This document shows, piece by piece, positions 33,009-44,600 of a DNA stretch of 64,000 bases (position 1 is its first letter; the number at the start of each line of letters is the position of its first letter). Both the position numbers and the translations under genes were made by a program. The stretch lies in contig JBHGNT010000005.1 in the NCBI GenBank assembly GCA_043228905.1, positions 18,724,001 through 18,788,000 of the forward strand, given 5' to 3'. This stretch comes from Azolla caroliniana. Lineage: Eukaryota; Polypodiophyta. The notes below the pieces were generated by a model. That model did not search any database, was not told where the DNA came from, and saw only the letters and a list, made by a program, of their open reading frames with translations.

Positions 33009-36000
33009 ATGGACGATTCGTTGGGAGGCATGTTCAAGCTCACCGGATCCAACTATTCGGTGTGGAAGTCGAAGATGAGGGACATGCTCGTGGTTAAAGA
33101 TCTTTGGTTGCCGATTCAGTTTGGGGACAAGAGACCGGACAAAATCAACGCCACAATATGGGAGGTGATGCACATGAAGACAACAGCTTACATACGGTGC
33201 TTCATCGACATGAGCCTATACAACAACTTCAATGAAGGGAGCAAGGCTCATGAGCTCTGGGAGAAGATCAACATTATGTTTCAAAACAAAAATGTTGTTA
33301 ACCAGGTTTCGGTATTCCGGAAGCTAATAAGACTCCAGCATGGCGGAGCACATGAATGCCTTCGAGGGGCTGATACACCAGGCAACATCATTGGAAGTAC
33401 CTCTCGCCGATGAGGTACTAGCGCTACTCCTACTCGGTTCCCTCCTGGATAGCTGGGAGACATTGGTTGTCACTTTGGGCAACACCGGGTCAGAAGGGAA
33501 ACGGTTATCCCTAGCAAGAGTGAAGTCGAGCTTGCTAGATGAGGAGGCGCGTCAGAAAGATAAGGATACGAGCTCCGACCCCAAAGCGCTCCTTACCGAA
33601 TCGGAACAAGGAAGACATAGAAACCGTAGTCCCCAGAACCGGGAAAAGTCGAGGACACGGTCAAAGTCAAGGGGGAGGCCTACTTGCTTCTATTGCGGCA
33701 AGCCGGGACACTTCCAAAAGAACTGTCGGCATTTCCGTAAAGACAAGGAAACCGATGGTACCGATTCGAAGCGAACACCGGACCGGAACGGTAAAGACCG
33801 GAGGGGAACGGACCGGAAGGGAACAATGGCAATCGCGGCAAGTGAAGAAGAGTTGATGCTCATCACCGAGGAGAGTGAGCTAAACCTTGCTGGTGACGAG
33901 ATGACCTGGGTGGTCGACTCCGGAGCGTCGTTCCACCTTACCCCAGATCGGAAATGCTTCTCATCCTACTCAGTCGGTGATCACGGCTATGTCCGGATGG
34001 GGAATGAAGGTACATGCCGAATTGTCGGCATAGGAGACGTGTGGTTGACAACACCAACCGGATGCAAGATGCTGTTGAAGGATGTCCGACACGTTCTGGA
34101 GGTTCGTCTGAACCTGATATCATCCGGTCGGCTAGATGATGAAGGCTACATGGGTAGCATCCGGAACGGTTTTATGAAGTTCAGCAAAGGGAGCCTAATT
34201 GTGGCTCGGGCTCGGAAGGTCAACACGTTGTACCTGATGATTGCACGGTTATGCCCGGAAGAAGGGAACGTGGCATCCGACACTACCGGTGAGCTATGGC
34301 ACAAGAGACTGTGCCACATGAGCGAGAAGGGGATGAAGAGGCTTGCAGACGACAACCTCATTCCAGTGAAGAACGTGCACCTGGAGAAGTGCACTGATTG
34401 TCTGGCCGGTAAACAAAACCGGACCTCCTTCCGATCGAGGCCACCGATGAGACATAATGCACCACTAGAGTTGGTGCATACTGATGTATGTCAAGCGGAT
34501 ACAAAGTCACATGCCGGATCGCAGTACTTTGTGACGTTCATAGATGACCACAGCCGGAAGCTGTGGGCCACACCGTTGAAGACGAAGGATCAGGTGTTAT
34601 CCGTCTTCAAAGAGCTCCACGCAAGAGTGGAAAGAGAAACCGGCCGAAGCTGAAGGCGGTTCGAGCAGATAACGGAGGTGAATACCGGGGGCAATTCGAG
34701 GAGTACTGTCGCTCGAAAGGAATCCGGCTCGAATTCACCGTGCCGAAGACGCCGGAACTAAACGGGTTGGCCGAGAGGATGAACCGAACCATAATGGAGA
34801 GGGTCTGAAGTATGCTGGCGCATGCAAAACTACGCAAGAAGTTTTGGGCTGAGGCACTGTCGACGGCGACATATGTGATAAACAGATCACCCTCAGTACC
34901 CTTGGACGGAGACATGCCACAGAGAGTCTGGACCGGTAAGGAAGTGTCCTACCGGCATCTGAAGGTATTCGGGTGTCTCGCGTAAGTGCATGTAGTTAAG
35001 GACCGGAGAGGAAAGTTAGATCCAAAGACCCGACCATGCATATTCCTCAGTTACGGCGACAATGAGTTCAGCTACCGAGTGTGGGACCTGGTCGACAAGA
35101 AGGTATTCTGGAGTCGAGATATTATCTTCATGGAGGACAACACGCTCGCCGACTAGGAGTCGGAGAAGAAGATAATGAACTCCGAGTCGACCGGTAAGAA
35201 TCGATTCTATGATGAGCAGACCCAACCAGCAAGAGACCGGTTAGCACTCGAGGAACCAGCGGGTTACGGTGAGGATACTGAACCGGTAGAAGAAGAAGTA
35301 GAGGAAGCTGAAACTGGAACCGGCCAAGACCCCAAATCGGATTCGGATGAAGAGCAAATGGAGGAGCCGGTTACCGAAGCCCAAAGACGGAGATATCCTC
35401 TCAGAGAGAGAAGGGCCCCCCGGAGATTTCCGGATGCAGAGCATGTGCTGCTGACCGATGAGGGAGAGCCAGAAAGCTTCGTAGAAGCGAAGGATGACAC
35501 CCACAGCTGCAAATGGTTAAGTGTCATGCAGGATGAGATGGATTCCCTGCATGAGAACCATACGTACGAATTGGTGGAGTTGCCGAAAGGAAAGCGGGCA
35601 CTCCGAAATAAGTGGGTGTACAAGTTGAAACCGGGAGATGCCGGCAACCCCCGAGATACAAAGTCAGGATCGTGGTCAAGGGGTTCCAGGAGAAGAAGGG
35701 CGTGGACTTCGACGAGATATTTGCCCCGGTAGTAAAGATGACCTCCATCCGGACGATGTTGAGTATAGCAGCAAGCATGGACCTCGAGGTAGAGCAGTTG
35801 GACGTGAAGACGACATTCCTTCACGGCGACCTCGAAGAGGAGATCTACATGCAACAACCGGAAGGATTCATGGAGAAAGGGAAGGAGCACCTGGTATGCC
35901 GGTTGAAGAAGAGCCTCTACGGGTTAAATCAGGCCCCCCGGCAATGGTACCGGAAGTTTGATTCCTTTATGGCCGATCAAGGGTACCACAAGACGCAGGC

Positions 36001-37036
36001 CGACCACTGCGTGTTTGTGAAGAAGTTCGAAGGAGGCGACTTCCTGATACTCCTTCTGTACGGGGACGACATGTTGATCGCCGGACGTGACCCAGTCAAA
36101 ATACGGATGCTGAAGAAGGCTCTCAATCGGACCTTCTTAATGAAAGACTTGGGTCCGGCAAGACAGATGTTGGGGATGCACATCATTCAGGACCGGTCAA
36201 CGAAGCAATTATGGCTGTCACAGGAGAAATACGTGACAAAGGTGCTTCAGCGGTTCAACATATCAGATGCGAAACCGGTCGGATCGACACTCCCGGCAAA
36301 CTGCAGATTATCCGATAAGCAAAGACCGAAGACGAAAGCAGAGAAGGTGGATATGATGAAGATTCCATATGCCTCTGCCGTCGAGAGCTTAATGTACGCA
36401 ATGGTGTGTACCCGACCGGATATAGGATACGCAGTTGGAGTGGTGAGCCGGTTTATGAGCAATCCCGACAAGGAGCACTGGAACGCGGTCAAATGGATAC
36501 TCCGGTACTTGAAGGGCACTTCAAATATGTGTCTCTGATTCGTCTCCGGAAAACCTCAACTTGACGGTTTTACCGATTCGAACATGTCAGCTGATGTGGA
36601 TACCAGCCGGTCTACATCCGGGTATGTAATGACATATGCAGGGGGAGCTGTTTTGTTGCAATCGAGGTTGCAGAAGACAATTGCGTTGTCAACCACAGAA
36701 GTGGAGTACATGGCTGCTGTGGAAGCCGACAAGGAAATATTATGGATGAAGGACTTCATTGGAGAGCTCGGTATCCGGCAAGATGAATACCGGCTCTATT
36801 GCGACAGTCAAAGTGTCATCCACCTTGCTAAGAATGCGGCCTACCATTCCCGGACGAAGCATATCCAACGATGCTATCACTGGATCCGGGAAAGAGTAGA
36901 TGACCAGGAGTTCGTGCTGACGAAGATCCACACGGCCGAGAACGGGTTAGATATGCTAACCAAAGTGTTGATACTCGACAAGCTGGAAGCATGCCGAAAG
37001 CGGATCAGACTAGTAAGACACCCCATGCTAGAGTGA
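33009..37036 (+). pseudogene. Copia F gag-pol polyprotein
   Basis: The ATG at 33009 starts MDDSLGGMFKLTGSNYSVWK, a Copia gag. A 17-bp deletion near 33337, between two CTCC copies still seen in element H, shifts the frame. The second frame (33340-34653) has the knuckle CFYCGKPGHFQKNC, protease WVVDSGASFHLTP, GAG-pre-integrase ELWHKRLCHMSEKG and the integrase start. A one-base shift near 34650 leads to RADNGGEYRG and NGLAERMNRTIMERV (catalytic D and E kept). Then come a TGA near 34806, stops near 34984 and 35155, the linker RRYPLRERRAPRRFP, another shift near 35645, RT with QAPRQWYRKF and YGDDMLIAG (YVDD variant, near 36060), TGA near 36537, and RNase H with ALSTTEVEYMAAVEADKEIL, YCDSQSVIHLAKN and TKHIQRCYHWIRE, ending at 37036. 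Confidence 0.92.
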
Positions 37037-37046
37037 AGGGGGAGTT

Positions 37047-37731
37047 TCTTAGGAAACAAGTCCTTCCGGATGGGAAGTGAGGAGAACAGTGTCGATGAGC
37101 AAACTCGGTCGACGCCGATAGGCCGAGGCCAAAACCGGATGAGGAATACCCGGCTACGGAAGACCCAGTGAGAACCGGATGAGGAGTACCCGGCTACGGA
37201 GAACCGGATGACGAGTGCCCGGCAAGCGCCAGATGGTGAAGGCCCGGTGAGAAGTTCTCATTGGACGAAGGGACATATTCGTAAATATGTTTTCCTGAGA
37301 GGCCATCGGGGCTATATTTGTAAATAGCCGAAAAGTCATACTAGTATAAATATGACTTAGGGCAAACTTAGAAATGGAGTTGTAGTAGTAGTAGTTGTCA
37401 TTCTTGTTGGCGCAAGATTAGAGCGTGCAATTGTGTACAGAGAGAGTGAGAGAGAGGAAGAGGTCGTTGCCTCTGATTGTAACCGCCGCATGTGGCGAAG
37501 ATAGCAAGCTCAAGGTCGTGGCCTCGATGCTTTCTTATTGTACATTCTGACATAGTGATAGTTCGCGGTTTGTGGGCTGCCGTGGTTTTTTCCGAGTTTG
37601 GGTTTTCCACATAAACATCCTGTGTACTCTTCTCTCTATCGTGTTGTGCTTTCATTCCCTGTTTTTCTGTGTTTTATTCTAGGCTCGGTTGTGGCCGAGC
37701 GTTGTTCATCGGGAGCGTGTAGTTCCTGTCA
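37047..37731 (+). repeat. 3' LTR of Copia F
   Basis: 685 bp beginning TCTTAGG (TG changed to TC) after the purine tract GAAGGGGGAGT, ending TTCCTGTCA. Otherwise near-identical to the 5' LTR. Confidence 0.9.
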
Positions 37732-37736
37732 CCGCT

Positions 37737-38330
37737 TGGGTCACCTACATCCCAAGCCATTCAACCAATAGTTGACAGGTACGGTGATGCGTTCTTGCGG
37801 CGAATGCCTTCACCACATTCACTAGATCCATTCTAGCTAGTGTCAACGCCGCCTCCCGTTCTGTATGCCGGAGCAACCAGCACCCCAGCCAATCATCATG
37901 TGCCCTCGTTCTCCTGTTGGTTTTGTTTTTGAACAACTGGTGTGCTCTAGGCATGCAATTCCATTTTTGCCTGAACTTGTACTTCTATTTTTGGTTTCTT
38001 CTAGGCCATGCTTTCCACCAGCCTCTACTCCACCGCCGTGATCGTGATGACCGGAGTTTTGTCCTTTGTTGAACCCAATCCATCATTGGGCCATTCGTCG
38101 AGACACCTTCTCCACTGTCTCTATAGAGGTTGTTCCTCCTCTTTGGCAAGCTCTTCTTCTTCCCATGCAGCTTCCTGGTGGTTGTCTTATGTCGGTTTTG
38201 TTGATGCCACGTTCTTGTGCTTCAGTTTAATCAATACTATCTTGGCTGGTTCCAGTGCCGCTCCTCTCATGGTCACTGGCGGTGAGACTACTTGCTGGGA
38301 ACTCCCTTCCTGCCACCTTGCTGCATGTTT
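37737..38330 (-). pseudogene. Accessory ORF of Gypsy G, upstream part
   Basis: Continuity with 32267 is shown by the CCGCT duplication around Copia F. The minus frame near 37955-37748 contains DDWLGCWLLRHTEREAALTL and TCQLLVEWLG, which may correspond to the MDWGVIIGLTLREGLHAF segment of Gypsy L (21150), though the match is weak. Further right the sequence is low-complexity and frame-broken (Q/E-rich, near 38000-38200). The strictly conserved MPK...TFEG block seen in L and I is not recognisable here. Confidence 0.4.
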
Positions 38331-38394
38331 GTGTTGCGAATCGACCAACCACAACTGTTTTGACACTCGTGTGCGTATGCGTGTACAAGGGACA

Positions 38395-38613
38395 AAGTTC
38401 GGCAGTACACAGAAGAACAAAAAACAGAGACACAAGATGTTTACATGGAAAACACGGAAAGGGAAAACACCAGGGGGGTCCACAAACCCCAAGAAATGAA
38501 TCACTATAGAGAGAGGAATACAAGGAGACTCGCAGGCAACGATCTCGAGCTCGTCTTCATCTAATAGACGGCAGTAGAGTTACAACTCTCACTCTCACTC
38601 TCTCTATCTCTAG
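38395..38613 (-). repeat. Inverted LTR fragment of the F/H Copia family
   Basis: ACACAAGATGTTTACATGGAAAA and the following 100 bp are the reverse complement of the LTR 3' region of H and F (GTGGTTTT...ACGTAAACATCCTGTGTAC). It ends in a (CT)n tract against the start of element H. Both limits are approximate. Confidence 0.5.
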
Positions 38614-39912
38614 TGTTGGGAAATCGGTCCCTCCAGATGGGATCCGGTTATGAATGAAGAGGACCCAATGAGAACCGGAAGAGATCTAGAAACTGGATCG
38701 GATGGACCCGGTGAGAACCGGAAGAGAAGACATATTTGAAAATATGTTTTGAGTGAGCCTATTGAGGCTATATTTGTAAATAGCCCTAAGTTCATATAAG
38801 TATAAATATGACTTAGGGCAATCACTTTGAGTGTGGACAAGGTTGTTGTCATATTGCTATATGTGCATAACTGTTGTATAGAGAGAGAGCGGGAGAGAGG
38901 AGATACAGAGCGATACTCTGATGTAACAGCTGGTTGGCGAAGATAGAGAGCTCGAGGTCATTGCCTCCGAGACTCTGATTGTACCTTTCTCATATAGTGA
39001 TAGATCGGAGTCTGTGGGCTCCCGTGGTTTTTCCCATTTAGGGTTTTCCACGTAAACATCCTGTGTACTCTCCATCAAATCGTGTGTGTACATGCATTCA
39101 CTCTCTATTTCCCATTTCTGTGTTTCATTCTCATTGAAGTGATTCAAGACTCGGTTGTGGCCAAGCAATATTCCACATTGTTCTCTTGAAACTGGTATCA
39201 GAGTGAATAACACAGGAAATGGAAGAGTCGTTCGGCGGCATGTTCAAGCTCACCGGCTCCATCTACTCAGTGTGGAAGTCGAAGATGAGGGATATGTTGG
39301 AGGTTAAAGATCTTTGGTGGTCGATTCAGTTCGGGGACAAGAGACCGGATAATATCGATGCCATGACATGGGAGGTGATGCACATGAAGATGATGGCATA
39401 CATCTGGTGCTTCATTGACATGAGTTTGTACAACAACTTCAATGAAGAGAGCAAGGCTTATGAACTCTGGGAGAAGATCGGCATCATGTTCCAAAACAAG
39501 AATGTTGTTAATCTGGTTTCAATATTCCGGAAGCTCATGAGCCTCCGATATCAGGACGGCTCCAGTATGGTGGAGCACATGAATGCCTTCTAGGGACTGA
39601 TCCACCAGGCAACCTCGTTGGAAGTACCTCTTGTCAATGAGGTCTCGCATTACTCCTACTCGGTTCCCTCCCGAATAGTTGGGAGACGCTAGTTGTCATG
39701 TTGGGCAACGCCGAGCCGAAAGGAAAGCAATTGTCACTAGCAAGAGTAAAATCAAGCTTGCTAGATGAAGAAGCTCGCAAGAAGGATCGGGAGTCTGGAA
39801 CCGATCTGAATGCCTTGGTCACAGAAGATGACCACAATCGGGGAAGAGGCCGGTATCGGAGTCCCCAAAACTGGGACAAGTCGGGAACGAGGTCGAAGTC
39901 AAGGGGGAGGCC
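38614..39912 (+). mobile_element. Copia H, 5' part, cut by Copia E
   Basis: Plus-strand Copia of the F/J family: 5' LTR from 38614 (TGTTGGGAAATC) to about 39180, primer site TGGTATCAGAGT at 39193-39204, and gag. Its gag stops at 39912, inside the basic stretch before the zinc knuckle, where the LTR of E starts. A TATA box GTATAAATATG lies near 38800. Confidence 0.85.
39219..39912 (+). pseudogene. Copia H gag (truncated)
   Basis: Starts MEESFGGMFKLTGSIYSVWK with about 85% similarity to F and J by eye, and includes SLYNNFNEESKAYELWEKIG and RLRYQDG-like SLRYQDGSSMVEHMNAF, the segment deleted in F. A stop follows at about 39592, a shift lies near 39650, and the frame 39698-39912 runs to the basic SRGRP before the knuckle, where Copia E interrupts it. 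Confidence 0.85.
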
Positions 39913-40358
39913 TGTTGGGGACAAGGTCATCAATGCGGAAGAACAAACAACATCTGTGATGTTGAAGGACCTGTGTATGAGAATGAAACAAGATACACAA
40001 AGAGAGAGAGAGAGAGATAGGCACAAAGAAACGTTTTATTTCTTAATAGCAACAGTTACAAAATGACAACCAACCTCTACTAAAGGTTACAAAGTCACTT
40101 TATATAGTGACTATCCTAGGTCAACTGCCCTTACACATAGAGAGAGAGAGAGAGAGAGAGATAGGCACAAAGAAACGTTTTATTTCTTAATAGCAACAGT
40201 TACAAAATGACAACCAGCCTCTACTAAAGGTTACAAAGTCACTTTATATAGTGACTATCCTAGGGCAACTGCCCTTTATGCTATTTATAAAAATAGCCCA
40301 AACTTGGGTTGTCCAAAGGAACAGTGTGAATACGGCCATTATTCACTCGTATTCGACA
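39913..40358 (-). repeat. 3' LTR of Copia E with a 144-bp tandem duplication
   Basis: TGTTGGGGAC...TATTCGACA, 446 bp. ATAGGCACAAAGAAACG occurs at 40017 and 40161, marking a 144-bp tandem duplication that also contains an (AG)n tract. The LTR of M (29756-30175) has the segment once. Confidence 0.85.
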
Positions 40359-40373
40359 CTCCCCGTAATGGGC

Positions 40374-42328
40374 GTATACATGGGTTATCTTAAATTACAG
40401 GTATATACAAGGTTTATAGGACAGATCAGTTTTGTTCGAGTCGGCAAGATCTGAAGATAGAAGACCGAACCGGTTGGGTAGGAAAAGCTGAAACCGATCC
40501 TCAAAGAACCGATGTCGGTTGTCCGAAACCATCCTATGCTGTGTGTCTGACTTTTTAACCGGACCGATTTTTCGTTATGCCCATCTGGTGCCGAAGGGAC
40601 CGGAAGCGATCTACCGAAAGACACTTGGTCATTCCATCTATGACATTATCGGTTGTGGATATCTTCTCGAGACCGATTTTCCCTAAAATGACGCAGTCCC
40701 GAACAAAGTGATATCGAACGTCGATATGCTTGGAGGTATTGTGGTGAACCAGATTTTTTGACAAAGCAACAACACCCTAACTGTCATTGTAGACAACTGG
40801 AGCCGAGTCGAGGTCGACTTGTCGAAACGTGTGCACCAGTCGACCAAGCCATAAAGCTTCTTTTGTCGCATCGGACGCAGCTACATATTCCGCTTCGGTC
40901 GTTGAGGTGGTTGTGCACTCCTGAAGTTTCAACTTCCACGGGATTGCTCCATTGCCGAATTTGAAACAATATCCGGTTGTTGATTTCTGACTGTCCACGC
41001 AGTCAACGAAGTCCGAGTTCGTGTAACCGACTATGCCTAGGTTGAGTTCGGGCCAAAAAGAATGTCGTGGTCTTTTGTGCCAGCTAGATATTTGAACACA
41101 TGCTTGACTGCGTTCCAGTGCAATCGGCATGGGTTGTGCATGAATCTGCTGACGACTCATACAGCGTGAGAAATATCAGGTTGTGTCGCGACCATCGCGT
41201 ACATAAGGGAGCCGACTGCTAGTGCATACAGTACCGACTTCATATCTTCCCCCTCCGGACCGAATGTCGGGCAATCTTGCTGAGACAGCCGAAGGTTAAT
41301 GGGGAGCGGGGTCGAAGCAGACTTGGCCGAGTGCATGTTGAAGCGTTCCAAGACACGTCCGATGTAATCCGTTTGAGACAAGAAAAGTTGTCGTTTATCG
41401 CGATGCCGACTAATCTTCATACCAAGTATGTGTCTTGCCGGACCGAGGTTTTCGAATGAGTTTGGTGAGCTCTCCAACATGTCAGACGGAGAGTAGCATC
41501 TCGTCCACGTATGATGAGGAAGATGGGAGACCCGTCTTGAGCTATTTTGGTGAAGAGACAGTGGTCCTCATCGCTCTTGGAGAAACCGACCGACTGGATG
41601 AAGTCGTCGAACTTCTTGTACCACTATCAGAGTGCCTGTTTCAGGACGTATAAACTCTTCTTGAGTCGGCAGACTAGATGTTCCTGGACGGATGCCACAA
41701 AGCCTTTCGGCTGCTCCATATAGATTTCCTCTTGTAGGTCACCATGGAGGAATGTCGTTTTTACATCTAACTGAATCAATTCCAAGTTGTCGGCGGCCAC
41801 GACGCCGAGCATGAAACGAAGGGTTGTCATTTTCACCACTGGTGAAAAGATTTCGTCGAAGTCAACGCCATATTCTTGTCGAAATCCCGTCGCAACTAAT
41901 TTGGCCTTGTACTTTGGGTTGGTCGAGTCAGACGTCTCGTTTAGTCGATAGACCCACTTACACGAAAGAGCACGTTGATTCTTTGGTAATTCGACCAAGT
42001 CCCAAGTCTTGTTTGCATGAATGGAGTGCATTTCCGACTCCATCGCCAGATGCCAGGTCACTGAGTTGGCAGATGCCGATGCTTCTTCGTAAGACGTCGG
42101 TTCGCCGGCGTCGGTAAAGAAAATTCCAGGAGAGTACCTTTCCGGAGGTTGTGACAATCTCTCGGATCTTCGAGGTATGACTGGACTGGTCGTACCGGGT
42201 GTAGGTGTCGAATGGTCGGAAGCCGAGCCATTCGGTTGTGCTAAATCGGTGGATTTAGGACGAGAGGTGTCGGTTACCCGTGAAACCGATCTCGTGTTGT
42301 GGGTTGGGCCTTCATGAAGGGTTGGCAC
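40374..42328 (-). pseudogene. Copia E reverse transcriptase and RNase H
   Basis: RT frame 42328-41627: RRSERLSQPPERYSPGIFF, ALSCKWVYRLNETSD, YGVDFDEIFSPVVKMTTLRF, LDVKTTFLHGDLQEEIYMEQ, then LVCRLKKSLYVLKQA and a stop. The catalytic YVDD region near 41490 is shifted (VDEMLLS-like in another frame). 41480-41157 has LGPARHILGMKISRHRDKRQ and SLMYAMVATQPDISHAV. 41160-40777 holds RNase H (KSTTGYCFKFG, TEAEYVAASDATKEALWL). 40764-40555 ends with HIDVRYHFVRDCVILGKIGL and VIDGMTKCL. Multiple stops and shifts. Confidence 0.85.
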
Positions 42329-42374
42329 TTCGGAAAATATTACCCTTCAGACTTCAATAGGCCTTTCGGCCGTT

Positions 42375-43790
42375 TTATGCATAGCCGACTCGTTGAACAC
42401 GACGTTCGAACTTCAGACGATTTATCTGTGCTCGGGGTTCTAGAGTCAGTATCCGATCTCGCCGTCGGGTAAGGAAAATGCATTTCCTTGATCTTGGCTC
42501 GAGTTTCCAGCGGTCGTCTTTCGGTATGAGGGCATAAGCCTCGCAGCCGAAGACCCTCAGCTTGTCATAATTCGGCTTACTGCCGGTCCATGTTTCCTGA
42601 GGTATTTTAAGTCCTATAGGTCTACTTGGCGACATATTTATTATGTGTACTGTCGTAAGTAGAGCCTCCGCCCAGAAGCCATCCGATAGTCCGAAGTGTT
42701 GTGGCATGGATACTATGCGTTCTTGAATCATCTAATTCATGCGTTCAGCAATTCCATTCTGCTCCGAACTATAGGGTGCCGTATATTCACGTCGAATGCC
42801 GCGTTCCCGGCAAAATTTGAAGAATTCGTTAGACTTGAATTCTCCTCCATTATCGGTTCGGAGACATTTTAGTTTCTGACCGGTCTGGTTTTCGACCATT
42901 GCAAGCCATTCGGAGAAGATCGAGAACACCTGATCTTTGGTTCTAATGGGGTAAACCCACACCTTTCGAGTCGAGTCATCAATAAAACTGACAAAGTACG
43001 AAGCACCGTCGAGAGACTGATGTGGCATCGGGCCACAGACATCCAAGTGGACCAAATCGAGGGGACTCGATTCTCTTGGTGCTGATGTCGGGTGTGATGC
43101 GGCTATCTGTTTGCCATACTGGCAATGCTCGCAGAATTGGTGATCTAAGAAGGAGAGCTTGGGGATGTAACCGGCTCTGGATAGGTGCGTTATGCCGGCC
43201 TTGCTGAGGTGTCCAATTCGTCCATGCCATAACGATGACACGAGTATATCAACCAAAAATAAGTCACCCTCTTTGAGTGTGACAAAGAGTGTACCTTTGG
43301 TCCTCAAGCAAGCAGGAGGTTCCCTTTGTGGAGTGTCCACCCTCCTGATGAGAACCCGGCACAGATGCTAGCTTCATCAAGTTGTTCGACTGAGATAAAG
43401 GGTCTTGAAAGCTCAGGAACGTGTTGGACGTTGTGTAGTACGAGTGTAGAGCCACCCAGAAGGTTGAGCTCTACGGCGCCGATTCCGATTATGGCACAGT
43501 GTTGCGAGTTCCCGACTCGAACTGAGTCAGAGTGCCGGTCTGAGTATTGTCGAAACTGAGATCGGTGAGGTGTCACATAATACGATGCGCCCAAGTCTAG
43601 GAGCCATTTGCTCGATTCCTCAGTCGTAAGCAAAACTTCTAATTCGACTCAGGACAATATTTGTTGTCATTTCAATGTTTGAGGAGTGGCATCACTCCTT
43701 TGCCTCTTCTTGTCTTTAATTGATGGTATTGGTGGTGTTAAGATTGCTAGCCACTGTGCTATGGCCGGACACACTTTCTTGCCATTTGCT
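42375..43790 (-). pseudogene. Copia E integrase, GAG-pre-integrase and protease
   Basis: 43633-43304 carries the protease region with LLDLGASYYVTPHRSQF (DSGAS altered to DLGAS) and LHNVQHVPELSRPFISVEQL. 43340-42732 has SSLWHGRIGHLSKAGITHL, CEHCQYGKQ, LDLVHLDVCGPMPHQSLDGA, FIDDSTRKVWVYP, LRTDNGGEFKSNEF and SSEQNGIAERMN, a complete integrase core with its catalytic D, D and E, followed by a stop at 42730. 42731-42375 continues AEALLTTVHIINMSPSRP and FGCEAYALIPKDDRWK. The left-hand gag part (43690-43790) is unreadable. Confidence 0.85.
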
Positions 43791-43832
43791 ACTACCACTA
43801 TGGCCGCTTGTAAGCCATCGCAGCGATGATGC

Positions 43833-44351
43833 TCAATCCTCCCTTAAGCCTTCATACGTTGCGATGATAAATCTAGCTCTGTGCTTTGGCATCACCAACG
43901 ACCGTGGGTGAACGAATCCGTACTCCACCAAGAACTTCGCGACTTCTTTGAGAATCGGGTCTGAGCCCCCTTGTGTTTTGTACGCCTTGTTGGAAATGGA
44001 AAACTCCCCAAAGTACTCATCGATTGATCGTAGTCCTCCGCTCGGCAATTCGATCATTGCCTGGATCGTGGCTCCGGATATCTCCTCAACATCAATCTTT
44101 TTCGCGAAGACCTCCAGTTCTCGGTATTGTGGTGCTTCGGCGACGCAAAGAAATTTGTCAATGCCATGTTGTTGGAACCATGCTTTCACTTCTGTGGAAA
44201 GCTCCATCTGTTCGGTAGTGAGTTCGTCGGTGGTGATGAGGCATTGTGTGTTCGCATGTTCGCGACTATTCTCTCTCTGGTTGTGCACTCCTAACAATTT
44301 TCTATCTCTAAATGAAACTCCTTCGTTCATTTTGAGACTTTTTATTCCCAT
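43833..44351 (-). pseudogene. Accessory ORF of Gypsy I, N-terminal domain
   Basis: The best-preserved copy of the unrecognised accessory protein: 172 codons open from ATG 44351. After about 50 variable residues (MGIKSLKMNEG start) comes the conserved domain: VKAWFQQHGIDKFLCVAEAP, GATIQAMIEL, IDEYFGEFSISNKAYKTQ, ILKEVAKFLVEYGFVH and MPKHRARFIIATYEGLRED. These pair one-to-one with the domain of Gypsy L at 20783-21145 (YFREYSTSAKAYRT, FREFANFL, MPKQKADIVITTFEG). Mixed charge, predicted alpha/beta content, no signal peptide or transmembrane segment. It stops at 43833 and the downstream coiled coil is lost. Expression would follow integrase after a 250-bp AT-rich spacer. Confidence 0.72.
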
Positions 44352-44600
44352 CTCTGCGTCTTCCTGTCAATGCATCACCACATCATTGTCTCAATTGGCG
44401 CGCTCTCAGCAATCGTGGCTATTTATGGCGGTATGATGTCGTCTCATAGTTAATTATGGGGTCATCATAATGTTTTGTGGGTTTCATATTTATTTATTTA
44501 TTTATTTATTTATTTATTCCTTTAATATTTACATATTTGTCTCTCAACCATACACCTTCCTCTATCTGTCGTCTTTGGATGTCGTAAGCTTTGGATATCG

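Larger units (their letters stand above)
32268..37731 (+). mobile_element. Copia F, young and nearly complete
   Basis: 5,464-bp plus-strand Ty1/Copia element with LTRs 32268-32978 and 37047-37731, tRNA-Met primer site, gag-pol and polypurine tract, flanked by the duplication CCGCT (32263-32267 and 37732-37736). The LTRs are nearly identical apart from one 26-bp repeat-unit difference, so it inserted recently. It splits the accessory ORF of Gypsy G. It is disabled by three frame changes and four stops. Confidence 0.93.
39913..43790 (-). mobile_element. Copia E, 5'-truncated, inserted in Copia H
   Basis: Minus-strand Copia of the M/K family with a 3' LTR (39913-40358), the purine-tract complement CTCCCCGTAATGGGCG, and pol in order RNase H, RT, integrase and protease from left to right. 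Gag, primer site and 5' LTR are absent; the sequence passes into Gypsy I near 43790. Left flank AGGCC is half of the target duplication. Confidence 0.85.
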
